NCBI GenBank assembly: GCA_963807065.1
Contig: CAWDZQ010000004.1
Span: forward strand, 806,001 to 870,000
Reading direction: 5' to 3'
Length of the DNA: 64,000 bases
Source: CAWAND01 sp963807065
Lineage (GTDB): Bacteria; Chloroflexota; Anaerolineae; Anaerolineales; E44-bin32
Shown here in pieces: positions 1 through 9,012 of the stretch (its first letter is position 1; each line of letters starts with the position of its first letter). The translations under genes and the position numbers were made by a program. A model generated the notes under the pieces. That model was not told where the DNA came from, made no database searches, and saw only the letters and a program-made list of their open reading frames with translations.

Positions 1-1
1 C

Positions 2-334
2 GAACCGGCCGAGTCGGATGAAGTGCGCTCCCAAATCGCCTTCTACGCCTCAACCCCGAGCTACCGCCAGGTGTTGGCGATGCACGGTTGGGAGGACACG
101 GCGGACGCCTTGAGCTTCATGTCGCGGCGCGGGGCTTGGAACGAAATGCCGGGGCTGATCAACGATGAGATGCTGGATGCCTTTGCCGTTGTGGCGCCTC
201 GAGAAGACCTGGCGACGGCGCTCAAGGCACGCTATGTGGGCCTGGTCGACCGCCTGATGATCTATCGCGCCTTCAACCCCGACGAAGTGGGTGCGTTCTG
301 GTCTCCTTTGCTGCAGGACATGGGGGCCGGATGA
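2..334 (+). CDS. LLM-class F420-dependent oxidoreductase, C-terminal part
   Basis: The gene runs in from before the window, and only about 110 C-terminal residues are visible. The segment with IAFYASTPSYRQVL, then HGWED, then a DEMLDAFAVV stretch resembles the end of luciferase-like monooxygenases of the TIGR03617 type. Those are TIM-barrel enzymes that use F420H2 or FMN to oxidise or reduce small substrates. The reading frame is open to the window edge, so an internal GTG at 23 is not the real start. The stop overlaps the next start (ATGA), which suggests translational coupling to the dipeptidase. The substrate cannot be inferred. Family call from memory of the motif, moderately sure. Confidence 0.75.
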   Translation, partial: EPAESDEVRSQIAFYASTPSYRQVLAMHGWEDTADALSFMSRRGAWNEMPGLINDEMLDAFAVVAPREDLATALKARYVGLVDRLMIYRAFNPDEVGAFWSPLLQDMGAG

Positions 335-1419
335 TTGTCGACGGCCACGAGGATTTGTCCTGGAACATGCTGACCTTCGGCCGCGACTACCGGCGATCGG
401 CCGCCGAAACACGCGCCGTGGAAGCCGCGGGAACCACGCCGGAGCGCAACGGCGACAGCGTGCTGGGTGGACCGGATTGGCGGCGGGGCGGGGTCGGCAT
501 GGTGTTCGGCACGTTGTTCGCCTCGCCCGCCCGTCTGACGCGGAACGACTGGGGCACATTGACCTTCGACGATGCGGCCGGCGCCCATCGGGCCTATCGG
601 CGGCAGATCGATGCTTATCAGGATCTGTTCGATTCGTCACCGGATGCCTTCGTCGCTATTCGATCGGCCTCCGACCTCGAGCGCCATCTGGAGGATTGGC
701 CAGAAGCTGCGCCTGAAAGCCGCCGACTGGGGCTGGTGACTTTGATGGAAGGCGCCGACGGCATACGGGGCCCGGATGACCTCGAGGCGTGGTGGACCTG
801 GGGTGTGCGCGCCATCGGCCTGGTTTGGATGGGGGCCAACCAGTACGCCGGCGGGACGCGCGAACCCGGCCCGCTCACCCCGGCCGGCCAACGGCTGCTG
901 CGGGCCATGGCTGAGATCGGCTTCATCCTCGATGTCAGCCACCTTCCAGAAACGGCCACGCTGCAGGCGATCGACAGCTATCCGGGGACGGTCATCGCCT
1001 CGCACAGCAACCCGCGGGCGCTCCTCGGTCACGCCCGGCTGCCCGAGCGGCACCTGAGTGACGCTGCGCTGCGGGCGCTGATGGCGCACGGGGCTGTGAT
1101 CGGCACGGTGCTGGTCAACAGCTTCCTCAAAGACGGATGGACCAAGAACGATCCTCGGGCGCAGGTGAGTGTGGAGGATGTCGTCGCCCACATCGACTAC
1201 GTATGCCAGATGGCCGGCGACGCCCGGCACGCAGCCTTGGGCAGCGATTTCGACGGTGGGTTCGGCGTGAACGAGATCCCGATCGATTTCGAAAGCGTGG
1301 CCGATCTTGGTAAGATTGGGGATGCGTTGGCAGACCATGGCTACGCCCCGCCCGACTTGGGAGCCATCCTGGGCGGAAACTGGATTCGTTTACTGCAGGC
1401 ATCGCTGCCGCAAGGCTAA
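331..1419 (+). CDS. Membrane dipeptidase-like protein (peptidase M19)
   Basis: A 362-residue zinc peptidase of the renal dipeptidase family, which hydrolyses dipeptides including D-amino-acid-containing ones. Visible motifs: HED metal ligands near residue 6, LMEGADGI near 140, GLVWMGANQYAGG (residues 164-176), LDVSHL, SHSNPRALLGHARL and LGSDFDGG near 305. Length fits the family. No signal peptide is seen, so a cytosolic enzyme is likely despite the family name. It overlaps the upstream oxidoreductase by 4 bp and probably shares its mRNA. The TAA stop abuts the palindrome at 1420-1439. Confidence 0.9.
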   Translation: MIVDGHEDLSWNMLTFGRDYRRSAAETRAVEAAGTTPERNGDSVLGGPDWRRGGVGMVFGTLFASPARLTRNDWGTLTFDDAAGAHRAYRRQIDAYQDLFDSSPDAFVAIRSASDLERHLEDWPEAAPESRRLGLVTLMEGADGIRGPDDLEAWWTWGVRAIGLVWMGANQYAGGTREPGPLTPAGQRLLRAMAEIGFILDVSHLPETATLQAIDSYPGTVIASHSNPRALLGHARLPERHLSDAALRALMAHGAVIGTVLVNSFLKDGWTKNDPRAQVSVEDVVAHIDYVCQMAGDARHAALGSDFDGGFGVNEIPIDFESVADLGKIGDALADHGYAPPDLGAILGGNWIRLLQASLPQG

Positions 1420-1439
1420 TTTGTGAAACCTCTCACAAA
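1420..1439. repeat. Palindrome TTTGTGA-N6-TCACAAA, copy 1
   Basis: Perfect 7-bp arms around a 6-bp spacer. It begins directly after the dipeptidase stop codon and covers the GTG start of the next gene. The core TGTGA-N6-TCACA matches both the CRP half-site pattern and the Rex operator pattern. It is one of seven copies in the window. Confidence 0.75.
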
Positions 1440-1884
1440 GCGTCAAGTGCGCTGGGCCCGCAACTGGATGACGATCACCCTGTTGGGGTTGTTCATCTTC
1501 CTGATCGGGATCGAGCCGGATTTGCTGGCGCTCGACCGGAGCCCGGTGGTAGGTTTTGTACAGATTGGTGTTTGGCTGATCGGCCTGGCGGTGCTCCTGA
1601 TCGGGGCCTACGCCTCGGTGCGGGTGATCCGTAACGGCCGCTCCAACAGCCTGCGGGCTGATATCGGCGTGCGTTTAATCGCCACCGGCTACGTGACGGC
1701 CGCGGTGGCCTCGCTGGCGGACTTCCTTTCGATCGGTTCCCACCACATGCCCAACATCTATTTCGGACCCGTCCAAACCCTGGGGCTGGTCCTGGGCGTG
1801 ATTACCAGCCTGGCCGGGGTGCTGCTCTATTGGCCGGTGGATGAAGCCAGCGACGAGCCGATGCCCTTGCTCCAACAGGGATGA
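1423..1884 (+). CDS. Hypothetical four-helix membrane protein
   Basis: About 153 residues with four hydrophobic segments (near 16-33, 43-66, 82-102 and 115-138), giving a small integral membrane protein. No family recognised. The GTG start at 1423 has an AAGG sequence about 8 bases upstream but lies inside a palindrome. Later starts (GTG 1447, ATG 1468) lack a visible ribosome binding site. It follows the dipeptidase by 3 bp and is probably co-transcribed with it. The C-terminus is acidic and probably exposed. Confidence 0.7.
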   Translation: MKPLTKRQVRWARNWMTITLLGLFIFLIGIEPDLLALDRSPVVGFVQIGVWLIGLAVLLIGAYASVRVIRNGRSNSLRADIGVRLIATGYVTAAVASLADFLSIGSHHMPNIYFGPVQTLGLVLGVITSLAGVLLYWPVDEASDEPMPLLQQG

Positions 1885-2026
1885 CCGGGTTCGGCCGGCC
1901 CGTCTGACCTCCGGGAACTTTCCAGACCGGACCAACGTCAACCTAACGAAACCGAGACCTTGGCTTGTCGGACCAGGCAGTGGGTTGTGCCTGGCAGACA
2001 GAGCGTAGACGAACAGGAGATCAACC

Positions 2027-2779
2027 ATGAAGCAAATGCACTGCAATCGGTTGCCCATCGTGACAGGGCTTTCGATCCTGGCCGCCCTGGTCATGGCCGC
2101 CTGCGGCGGGTCAGCCCCCGCCGTCGCATCCGGGTCCCAGCCCCAGGAGCATGCCATCGCCGTCGTCGGCCAGGGCGAAGCCTTCGGCGAGCCGGATGTG
2201 GCCATTGTGTCGCTGGGGGTCAGCATCACCAACACCGACGTCGGGCAGGCGGTGGCCCGGGCCAACCAGACGATGGCCGACATCACCAAGGCGCTGGGCG
2301 ACGTCGGGATCGACCCCAAGGATATCCAGACCACGAACTTCAACGTCTGGCCTCAGCAGCAGACCGACCGAGCCACCGGAGAGCCGACCGGCGACACGAC
2401 CTACCATGTGGACAGCTCGCTGCAGGTCAAAGTGCGGAAGATTGACCAGGCCGGGCAGGTGATCCAGAAGGCGCTCGACGCCGGCGCCAACTCGGTGAAT
2501 GGTTTGAGCTTCGGGATCAACGATCCCAAGCCGCTGGAATCCCAGGCGCGGACGGCGGCCATCGATGACGCCCGTCAGCGGGCCGGCGAACTGGCCACAG
2601 CGCTGGGAGTCAAGCTGGGTGACCCGATCCAGGTCAACGAGTCCGGCAGCGGCGTGCCCCAGCCTCGCGCCCTGAGCGCCGAGGCCGCCCAGGGGCTGGG
2701 CGGCGGCCAGGTGCCGATCAGCACCGGGCAGCTGAGCGTCAGCGTGCAGGTGAACGTCACCTTCCAGCTGCTGCCCTGA
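2027..2779 (+). CDS. SIMPL-domain (DUF541) lipoprotein
   Basis: A 250-residue exported protein. The N-terminus has a hydrophobic stretch ending in the lipobox LVMAAC, so it is probably lipid-anchored outside the membrane. The rest matches SIMPL/DUF541 proteins: VVGQGEAFGEPDVAIVSLGV at the start of the domain, alternating strands and helices, and the DARQRAGELA segment near 185. The molecular role of this family is not well known. It has a good ribosome binding site (AGGAG at about 2015) and its own upstream gap of about 140 bases. It is followed by a hairpin shared with the convergent iron permease. Confidence 0.88.
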   Translation: MKQMHCNRLPIVTGLSILAALVMAACGGSAPAVASGSQPQEHAIAVVGQGEAFGEPDVAIVSLGVSITNTDVGQAVARANQTMADITKALGDVGIDPKDIQTTNFNVWPQQQTDRATGEPTGDTTYHVDSSLQVKVRKIDQAGQVIQKALDAGANSVNGLSFGINDPKPLESQARTAAIDDARQRAGELATALGVKLGDPIQVNESGSGVPQPRALSAEAAQGLGGGQVPISTGQLSVSVQVNVTFQLLP

Positions 2780-2807
2780 CCTTCGGCGTCCCCATCCTGG
2801 AATGCAG

Positions 2808-2843
2808 GCGGCCCACCGTGTTGAGGTGGGCCGCTTGATATTT
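2808..2843 (+). terminator. Intrinsic terminator between convergent genes
   Basis: Inverted repeat GCGGCCCACC (2808-2817) and GGTGGGCCGC (2825-2834) with a 7-nt loop, followed by a T-rich TTGATATTT. It lies between the SIMPL lipoprotein and the reverse-strand FTR1 gene and may serve both. Confidence 0.75.
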
Positions 2844-2878
2844 GGACGGCGCTCGGGGAACCCCGGCTGGTTGGCGGT

Positions 2879-3721
2879 TCAGACCTCCAGCGGCTGGCTC
2901 TCGGCGGCCAGGTGGGTGACCTTGCGGTCCACGAGCCATCGCACCCCGACCAGCGCCGCCAGCCAGTAGCCCCAGTAGGTGAGCACTTCGGCCAGAGACG
3001 GATTGGCGTTGTAGCCCACCACGGATTGGAGCAGCTTGCCCAGCAGCGAGTGTTCGTTGATAAGGAAGTTGGTGTTCCAGACTGTGGCGTCGAGGACTGG
3101 GATCAGGGCGGCTTCCTGCAGTTCGTGAACGCCCTGCGCCATCAGTCCGGCGGCGAAGAGCAGCAGCAGCAAGCTGGTGGCGGTGAAGAACAGGCGCAGG
3201 TTGAGGTGGATGGATGAGTTGTAGACCAGGTAGCCGGCGGCCAGCGCCAGGGCCAGGCCGATCATGGCCCCGGTCAGCGGCTCGGCGGTGGGGTTGGCGA
3301 AAGCAGCCGCCGACAGAAAAAGCGCCGTCTCCACACCTTCGCGGAAGACGGCGATGAAAGCCAGGGCGGCCACCCCCCAGCTCTGGCGGGTGCCGACGCG
3401 TACGGCCAGTTCCTGTTCCAGGTCGCTGCGCTGGATGCGGGCCTGGTAGCGCATCCAAAAGATCATCCAGGTGAGGATGCCCACCGCCAGGAACATCGTG
3501 GTCGCCTCGAACACCGTCTCCGCCCGGCCATGAAGTTCGAAACCCACCAATTGGATCAGCCCGGCCAGCCCGGCGCTGGCGACGATGGCGGCCAGCACCC
3601 CGGCCCAGGCATGGCGTCTCAGGCCAGGCGACGAAACCTTCCGCAGGTAGCCCAGCAGGATCCCCACGATCAAAGCCGCTTCCAGCCCCTCGCGGAAGGT
3701 AATCAGCAGCGCAGCAAGCAT
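2879..3721 (-). CDS. FTR1-family iron permease
   Basis: A 280-residue integral membrane protein with about seven hydrophobic helices. Two copies of the REGxE motif are visible: FREGLEAALIVG at the N-terminus (helix 1) and FREGVETALFL near 128 (helix 4). Such motifs bind Fe3+ in the FTR1/EfeU family. Transport of ferric iron across the cytoplasmic membrane is the family role. No EfeO or EfeB partner lies nearby. The ATG at 3721 is preferred; a TTG at 3724 directly precedes it. GGAG lies about 9 nt upstream. The gene stands alone, convergent with the lipoprotein gene. Confidence 0.92.
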   Translation of the reverse strand: MLAALLITFREGLEAALIVGILLGYLRKVSSPGLRRHAWAGVLAAIVASAGLAGLIQLVGFELHGRAETVFEATTMFLAVGILTWMIFWMRYQARIQRSDLEQELAVRVGTRQSWGVAALAFIAVFREGVETALFLSAAAFANPTAEPLTGAMIGLALALAAGYLVYNSSIHLNLRLFFTATSLLLLLFAAGLMAQGVHELQEAALIPVLDATVWNTNFLINEHSLLGKLLQSVVGYNANPSLAEVLTYWGYWLAALVGVRWLVDRKVTHLAAESQPLEV

Positions 3722-3939
3722 CAAAGGCGTCTCCAGAAATATTTCAGAAAAGATAGATAAAATTTACCGGGTCTGGACAGATCGGTCAAGGGTTGGATGG
3801 AAAAGGGGGCCCGGGGGTAAGGGCAGCCTCGGAGGAACCGACGTAGATTTTCACTGAGGGATTGGGTCGAACTCCGAGTTTGAAATCGGGCTCGAAATGG
3901 TCTAAGATGGGGCCAGCGAACCGCGTCTGGAAGGGGGCC

Positions 3940-4631
3940 ATGACGCAGTCCTCCCCACGTCCAAACAATTCGAATGCAACCGCACCTGAGACGACGACCG
4001 ATTGGAGCGCGTCGTCCCGCCGGCGCACGCCCTACTATCTGGTGGCCGCTCTGTTGCTCGCCTTGCTGGCGGGCCTGGCGGCCTTCGCTTTTCTAGACGA
4101 TGTCCGACAAAGGTCGGTCCCGACGGGACAGGCGCTGGTGGCCCGCGAAGCCGTCCGCCCCGGAAATGAGCTAACCGCTGAGATGGTCGAGGTACGGCCC
4201 GTGCCGGAGGGCATCCTGCCCGAGGGTGCGCTGACCCAGATGTCCCAGGCAGTGGGACGGACGTCAGTCATTCCCATCGCGGAAGGCGAGATCCTGCTCC
4301 CGTCCAAGCTGAGTACTGAGGGATGTGGTGGCCTTTCGTCGCGGCTTCCCGACGGCCGCTGGGCGATGGTGCTTCCGGCCAATTGGATGCTGAGCCCGGT
4401 TCCAGAGATCGGCCCCGGCGATCGGCTCGATCTGCTTGGGTACAAGGAAGGTGGCGCCAGGTCCGCGGCTGGACTGGTGGTGAGCGCCGTAGAAGTGCTT
4501 TTGGTTCATGGTGACACGGCAATCCAGAGAGCTTGACTCTGGCTGTGACGATCGATCAGGCGGTAGCGATCCTCTACGCCCGAGCGAATGGACTCAGCCT
4601 GCTGGCACTGCTCCGGCCGGGGGGCGCATAA
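3940..4631 (+). pseudogene. cpaB: Tad pilus protein CpaB/RcpC, frameshifted near the 3' end
   Basis: SAF-domain pilus assembly protein. Start ATG 3940 follows AAGGGGG. The order is a charged Ser/Asn-rich tail, one TM helix (about residues 27-49), then a SAF-like segment (VAREAVRPGNELTAEMV, near residue 68) and DRLDLLGY. The open frame stops at 4536, but the typical CpaB ending (TLAVTIDQAVAILYARANG) continues in another frame to TAA 4629-4631. A frameshift therefore lies between about 4511 and 4533. The next gene starts at 4633, one base after that restored stop, which supports 4631 as the original end. Either sequence error or real disruption of the last quarter. Confidence 0.8.
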
Positions 4632-4632
4632 G

Positions 4633-5388
4633 GTGGCGGTGGTGGCGGTCATCGGAGCCAAGGGCGGGGTTGGGTCGTCGTTGGTGGCGTCCAACCTGGC
4701 ACTGGCGTTGCATGCGAGGGGGAGTGCCATGCTGATCGATCTGAATCTCATATCACCGAGTGCCGATCTCCTGTTGGACCTTGCCATTGAGCGCTCGTGG
4801 GCCGACCTCGCGCCGGTGGCGGATGAGTTGACCCAGCGGCATCTCGAACTCGCAGCAGCCACGTCCTCCCACGGGCTCATGTTCCTCGCTGCGCCCGCTC
4901 ACCTTCCGACCACCGCTCAGCTCGAATGCATTCCCCGCCTGTTGCAGTCTCTGGCCGGGCATTTCACATGGGTCGTTCTCGATCTCGGGCTACGGACGGG
5001 CCGGTTGGCCGAGCTCTGCCTGGCGGCGACGGATACGCTCCTATTGATAATGACAGCGGACCCCCCAGCGCTTCGCGGAGGGCATCGCCTTTGCGCATCC
5101 TTGCCTGCCCACCTGTTGGGCCGAACCGGGCTTGTGATTAACCAATACACGAAATTCCACCCAGCCCAGCCGGAGTCAATCGCCCGATCACTGGGCTGCC
5201 CCCTCATGGCATGCCTGCCTCGGGAGTCCCGACTTGTGGCCGACCAGGTCAATTTTGGGCGGCCGGTGGTGTTGGAGGACAGGTCGTTGTTTTCGTTCCA
5301 GATCCATCGTTTGGCAGATCAAGTGGCATCCGCAGGGGTCCGGTTGGATGCGCTCGTTCCGGAACATGGGGTTAGGGACGGCCGTTGA
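4633..5388 (+). CDS. cpaE: CpaE/TadZ-like pilus ATPase (MinD/ParA superfamily)
   Basis: About 251 residues from GTG 4633, coupled to the cpaB stop. It begins with a beta strand and a deviant Walker A (GAKGGVGSS), followed by IDLNLISPSADLLLD and WVVLDLGL (Walker B region), as in the MinD-like ATPases that localise Tad pilus machinery. Unlike many CpaE proteins it has no N-terminal receiver-like domain, so it is a short form. A longer frame back to 4588 would overlap cpaB. The stop overlaps cpaF (TGATG). Cytoplasmic, membrane-associated role inferred. Confidence 0.85.
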   Translation: MAVVAVIGAKGGVGSSLVASNLALALHARGSAMLIDLNLISPSADLLLDLAIERSWADLAPVADELTQRHLELAAATSSHGLMFLAAPAHLPTTAQLECIPRLLQSLAGHFTWVVLDLGLRTGRLAELCLAATDTLLLIMTADPPALRGGHRLCASLPAHLLGRTGLVINQYTKFHPAQPESIARSLGCPLMACLPRESRLVADQVNFGRPVVLEDRSLFSFQIHRLADQVASAGVRLDALVPEHGVRDGR

Positions 5389-6623
5389 TGTTCGAAGCGC
5401 CGCGCAGGCCGATACCATCTTTGGTCGAGCTGGAAGATCAACTCCACCGGAGGCTGACGAACGTACTTGAGGATGAGATGCAAGCCCCGGCAATGAACAG
5501 GATCCCCAATCGCATTCAGCTGACGGCCCGCACCGAAGCGATGTTGGGCGAACTACCGGCGATCTTGTCTGGCACGGACCGAAGGTCCGTGATCCGGGGT
5601 GTGGTGGACCGCATCGTTGGGCTGGGGCCGCTTGAGCCGCTGATCGAGGATCCCGAGATCACCGAAAGCATGGTCAACGGGCCGAAGCAGGTCTTCATTG
5701 AGCGCAGCGGCAAGATTGAGGCGGTACCGGTGTCCTTTCGGGACGAGTCCCAAGTTCGTCAACTGATCGAGCGGATCGTCGCACCAATTGGCCGGCGAAT
5801 TGACGAATCCAGCCCCCTCGTCGACGCCAGGCTGAACGACGGTTCGCGTGTCAACGCGATCATCCCTCCGTTGGCGATTGGCGGGGCGGCGCTGAGCATC
5901 CGCAAGTTCTCCCGGGCACCGTTTACTTTGGATCGCTTGGTGGAGCTTGGTACCTGCGACCGCGTCCAAGCGCGCTTTCTGGCGCATTGTGTCAAGCGGA
6001 GGGTGAGCTTGATTGTGTCGGGAGGGACAGGCTCGGGAAAGACGTCCACATTGAACGCCCTCGGAATGGAAATACCAGAAGATGAGCGCCTCATTACCAT
6101 CGAAGATGCGGCTGAACTTCAGCTTCGGCATCCCAACTTGGTGGCCCTGGAGTCGCGGCCTGCCAACATCGAAGGTGAGGGGGAAATCCCCATCCGCAGT
6201 CTCGTCCGCAACGCATTACGCATGCGGCCGGACCGGATTATCGTCGGAGAGGTTCGTGGAGGCTAGGCCTTCGATATGCTCCAAGCCATGAACACGGGCC
6301 ACCGCGGTTCACTGACTACACTCCATGCCAACTCCCCACAGGACGCCCTGGTGCGACTCGAGTCTATGGTCTTGATGGCTGGCTTCGATATGCCGCTGGC
6401 CGCCATCCGCCGAATGATCGCGGGAGCCATCCAGGTCGTAGTCCAGCTCGATCGCCTGTCCGATTGGCGCCGGGTAATGACCCACATCGGAGCATTACGC
6501 CGGAGAGGGGCGGATGATCTGGCGTTGTCATCAATCTTTACTTTCGACGCCGGGGCGGAGAAGTTCGTGCGCTCGTCGATGAACTTGCCGGATGGGCCTT
6601 CGTCGGGGACCGAAGATGCGTAG
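5388..6623 (+). pseudogene. cpaF: Tad secretion ATPase CpaF/TadA with an in-frame TAG
   Basis: The motor ATPase of the Tad pilus. Seen in order: N-terminal helical region, LGPLEPLIEDPEITESMVNG, SSPLVDARLNDGSRVNAIIP, Walker A GGTGSGKTST near 210, ITIEDAAELQL, RALRM-type arginine segment, and VGEVRGG. The codon after VGEVRGG (6264-6266) is TAG where the family has a conserved Glu (GEVRGGEA). The same frame continues with FDMLQAMNTGH and SLTTLHANSPQDAL to 6623. One base change (GAG to TAG) explains it. TAG ends other genes here (for example at 14630 and 21186), so recoding is unlikely. The upstream part alone (to 6266) would lack an active core. Confidence 0.88.
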
Positions 6624-7701
6624 GCTGCGGGGGAGGTGGCGGGGACGGGCTGCGGTTCCAGGGTCCATTGTGTTGGTCCTGGTGGTCGCCGTTTCATGGT
6701 TCAAAAACCGGACGCTACACAGCTTGGCGGGAGCAAATCCGGCTGCTGTGCCAGCTGTCCTGGCCGGACTGCCGGTCATGCTGGCCGTAATGGGAGGAGC
6801 CCTATGGCTTGAGTATCGTGCGATGGGGCGCGCATGGAGCCGCCGTGCGGAGGCCCTTGCAGGATTGTCAAGCCTGAGCGAGCCAGCCGCCTGGCTGGTG
6901 TGGCTCCGCAGCCGACCGGATCATTTAGACTGGCTGTCCCGCCCCTTGTTAGACACGCCTTGGGGTCGGAACCTTGCTGAGCGCTGGTATGCGGCAGGAT
7001 TCGATGCCTGGCCGTCGCGCTTCCTGTTGCTAATGGCTGTAGCCGCGGTCATGGGTTGGATGGTGGGCGCCCGGATTGCCGGACCAATCTTGGCTGCTGC
7101 TCTCGCCGCCACTCCGCCATTTGTGCCGGCAAAGTGGGTGGACACACGCGCTAAGGCGCGTCAGCGCAAATTCGATAAACAGATACCCGTAGCGTTGTAT
7201 GCTTTGGCTTCGGGTTTGGCCGCCGGGCTGTCCTTCCCACAAGCCATTGGATTCTCCGCCGGCGAACTTCCACCTCCCATCTCTAAAGTCCTCGCTCGAA
7301 TGGAGGTCCGCCTGAGGCTCGGGCTGTCCATGGAACATGCGCTGGAAGTGTTCCTCGAATCGGTCCCCGGGGAGATGGTGGCCCTGGCGGTGGAGGGGAT
7401 CCAGCTTGAGCGCCAATATGGAGGAGATCTGGTGCGCATGCTTGGAGAGACGGCCGACTTGTTGCGCATGCGGCTGGAGCTGGAGCGCGAAGTGCGCGCC
7501 GTCACCACGCAAGGGCGTCTCTCTGGTGCGGTGGTGGCAGGCTTGGTCCCTGTTTCCGCAGCATTGCTCCTGACAACTAACCCGAGCTACATCGATGTGC
7601 TACTTGAGACCTTGCCAGGCCAGGGCCTGTTGGTGGTGGCACTTCTGCTCCAGATTATCGGATGGGCAATCCTCGGTCGGCTGGTGAGGATCCAATATTG
7701 A
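6616..7701 (+). CDS. tadB: Tad pilus inner membrane protein TadB (type II secretion F domain)
   Basis: A 361-residue protein with two N-terminal TM helices, a TM region near 140-170, a cytoplasmic T2SSF domain (RQRKFDKQIPVALYALASGL onward, with GLSMEHALEVF) and two C-terminal TM helices. This is the usual TadB layout. It would form the membrane platform on which CpaF acts. ATG 6616 overlaps the end of cpaF by 8 bp. The stop overlaps the TTG start of tadC. Confidence 0.9.
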   Translation: MRRLRGRWRGRAAVPGSIVLVLVVAVSWFKNRTLHSLAGANPAAVPAVLAGLPVMLAVMGGALWLEYRAMGRAWSRRAEALAGLSSLSEPAAWLVWLRSRPDHLDWLSRPLLDTPWGRNLAERWYAAGFDAWPSRFLLLMAVAAVMGWMVGARIAGPILAAALAATPPFVPAKWVDTRAKARQRKFDKQIPVALYALASGLAAGLSFPQAIGFSAGELPPPISKVLARMEVRLRLGLSMEHALEVFLESVPGEMVALAVEGIQLERQYGGDLVRMLGETADLLRMRLELEREVRAVTTQGRLSGAVVAGLVPVSAALLLTTNPSYIDVLLETLPGQGLLVVALLLQIIGWAILGRLVRIQY

Positions 7702-8567
7702 GCACGCCCTGGGAATGGGAAATCGTGGCCGTGGTTCTGTTCGGTGCAGCGGTTGGGCTGATTTTGGTCCCAGTGCTCAAGAGGGCGGACGCCGTCCTGG
7801 CGCAACTGATTGAGCGCCCCCCGCACCCTACGTTGGAGCAGGCAGGGAGCCTTCTGGCCCGGGTGCCCGCACCGGGGGTGTTCGCCCGGCGATGGACCGA
7901 GAGCGGACTTGCACGGCGTTTGGCGCAGGCGGGCCTGGGGTGGAAACCTGAGGCGCTGGTCGGCTTGCGTTGGGTGTCGAGCTGGATGGCCGGACTGGCG
8001 GCAGCGGCATTGATGTTAGTTCGACGGGCAGATTTACTAACCGTTTTTCTGGCGGGGTTGGTTGTGGGGGCTGGGGCTGTTAGCCCAGGGTTATGGCTCG
8101 TGCTCCGCGCCGACCGGCGGCGGCAGGCGATCGACCTTGCTCTGCCCGACTTTCTCGACAGATTGGCTCTCGGCCTTGATGCCGGCTTGAGCTTCGAACT
8201 CGCCTTCCGTCGTACGGCGGTCAACTTCCGCGGCTTACTTGGGAATGAGATGCGGCGCGTGGCTCGCCAGATAGATCGTGGCCATGCACGCGCCAGCGCC
8301 ATGGATGAACTCGGCGAGAGAAACCCTTCGCCTGACCTTCAGACCTTCGTGGCCACTGTCAGGCAAGCTGAGACTCTCGGGACGTCCCTGGCGGATTCTC
8401 TGCGAGTTCAAACGGGGCTGCTCCAGGCCCGGCGGCGTCGCCGGGCGGAAGAGGCCAGCCGCAGGTTACCGGTGTTGGTCGTGTTCCCGTTGGTCCTATT
8501 CTTCCTTCCGGCACTGCTGATCATTTACCTGGCACCTCCCCTACTGCATCTCTTCTTGGGTCGCTGA
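7698..8567 (+). CDS. tadC: Tad pilus inner membrane protein TadC (type II secretion F domain)
   Basis: A 289-residue partner of TadB. It has N-terminal TM helix, a TM pair near 90-135, a T2SSF domain (IDLALPDFLDRLALGLDAGL, then FELAFRRTA) and a C-terminal TM helix. The start is taken as TTG 7698, overlapping the tadB TGA, with GGTGAGGA upstream. The longer frame to 7662 would lie inside tadB. TadB and TadC are expected to assemble together in the cytoplasmic membrane. Confidence 0.9.
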   Translation: MSTPWEWEIVAVVLFGAAVGLILVPVLKRADAVLAQLIERPPHPTLEQAGSLLARVPAPGVFARRWTESGLARRLAQAGLGWKPEALVGLRWVSSWMAGLAAAALMLVRRADLLTVFLAGLVVGAGAVSPGLWLVLRADRRRQAIDLALPDFLDRLALGLDAGLSFELAFRRTAVNFRGLLGNEMRRVARQIDRGHARASAMDELGERNPSPDLQTFVATVRQAETLGTSLADSLRVQTGLLQARRRRRAEEASRRLPVLVVFPLVLFFLPALLIIYLAPPLLHLFLGR

Positions 8568-8607
8568 TGGGCGCGCCCCGGTCCTCCCGTGTGGGCTTGA
8601 ATTTCTC

Positions 8608-9012
8608 ATGGACGGCCAAGCCGTTGTGGAGTTGGCGGTATCCCTGCCCATTCTGCTCCTGCTCATCCTTGGTTTGATCAATTTGGGGATGTTGGTGAAC
8701 ACCCAGATCAATCTGACCCAGGCGGCCTGGGAAGGGGCGAGGGCTGGGGCAACCGTGGCTGATCCAGCCCATGGAGATGCCGAGATCATCGGTGCCGTCC
8801 GCCAAGCCGCAATCGGCCTGAACCGGGATACGGTCCGGATCGAGATCGACCCCATGCAGAACCAGCCGCCCCGAAACCAGCCCTGGCCGCTGCCTCGGGG
8901 GCAACCATTGACAGTCCGATTGGAATATCCATTGACTCTGACGCTGCCCATGACGATCTCTGTCCCCGTGCGAGCCCAGGCGGTGAGTCGGATGGAGTAC
9001 CAAAACCCATGA
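8608..9012 (+). CDS. tadE: TadE-like pseudopilin
   Basis: A 134-residue protein with a short N-terminus, GQAVVELAVSLPILLLLIL and one TM helix, then an extracellular domain rich in Asp, Pro and Asn. The GQxxVE motif before the helix is the TadE signature for processing by a TadV-type peptidase. No prepilin peptidase lies in the window. It follows tadC by 40 bp and overlaps tadG by 4 bp. Confidence 0.85.
   Translation: MDGQAVVELAVSLPILLLLILGLINLGMLVNTQINLTQAAWEGARAGATVADPAHGDAEIIGAVRQAAIGLNRDTVRIEIDPMQNQPPRNQPWPLPRGQPLTVRLEYPLTLTLPMTISVPVRAQAVSRMEYQNP

Noticed and set aside
6264..6266. Pyrrolysine or other amber recoding in CpaF
   Set aside because: Several genes here end normally with TAG (for example at 14630 and 21186), and no recoding signal is seen.
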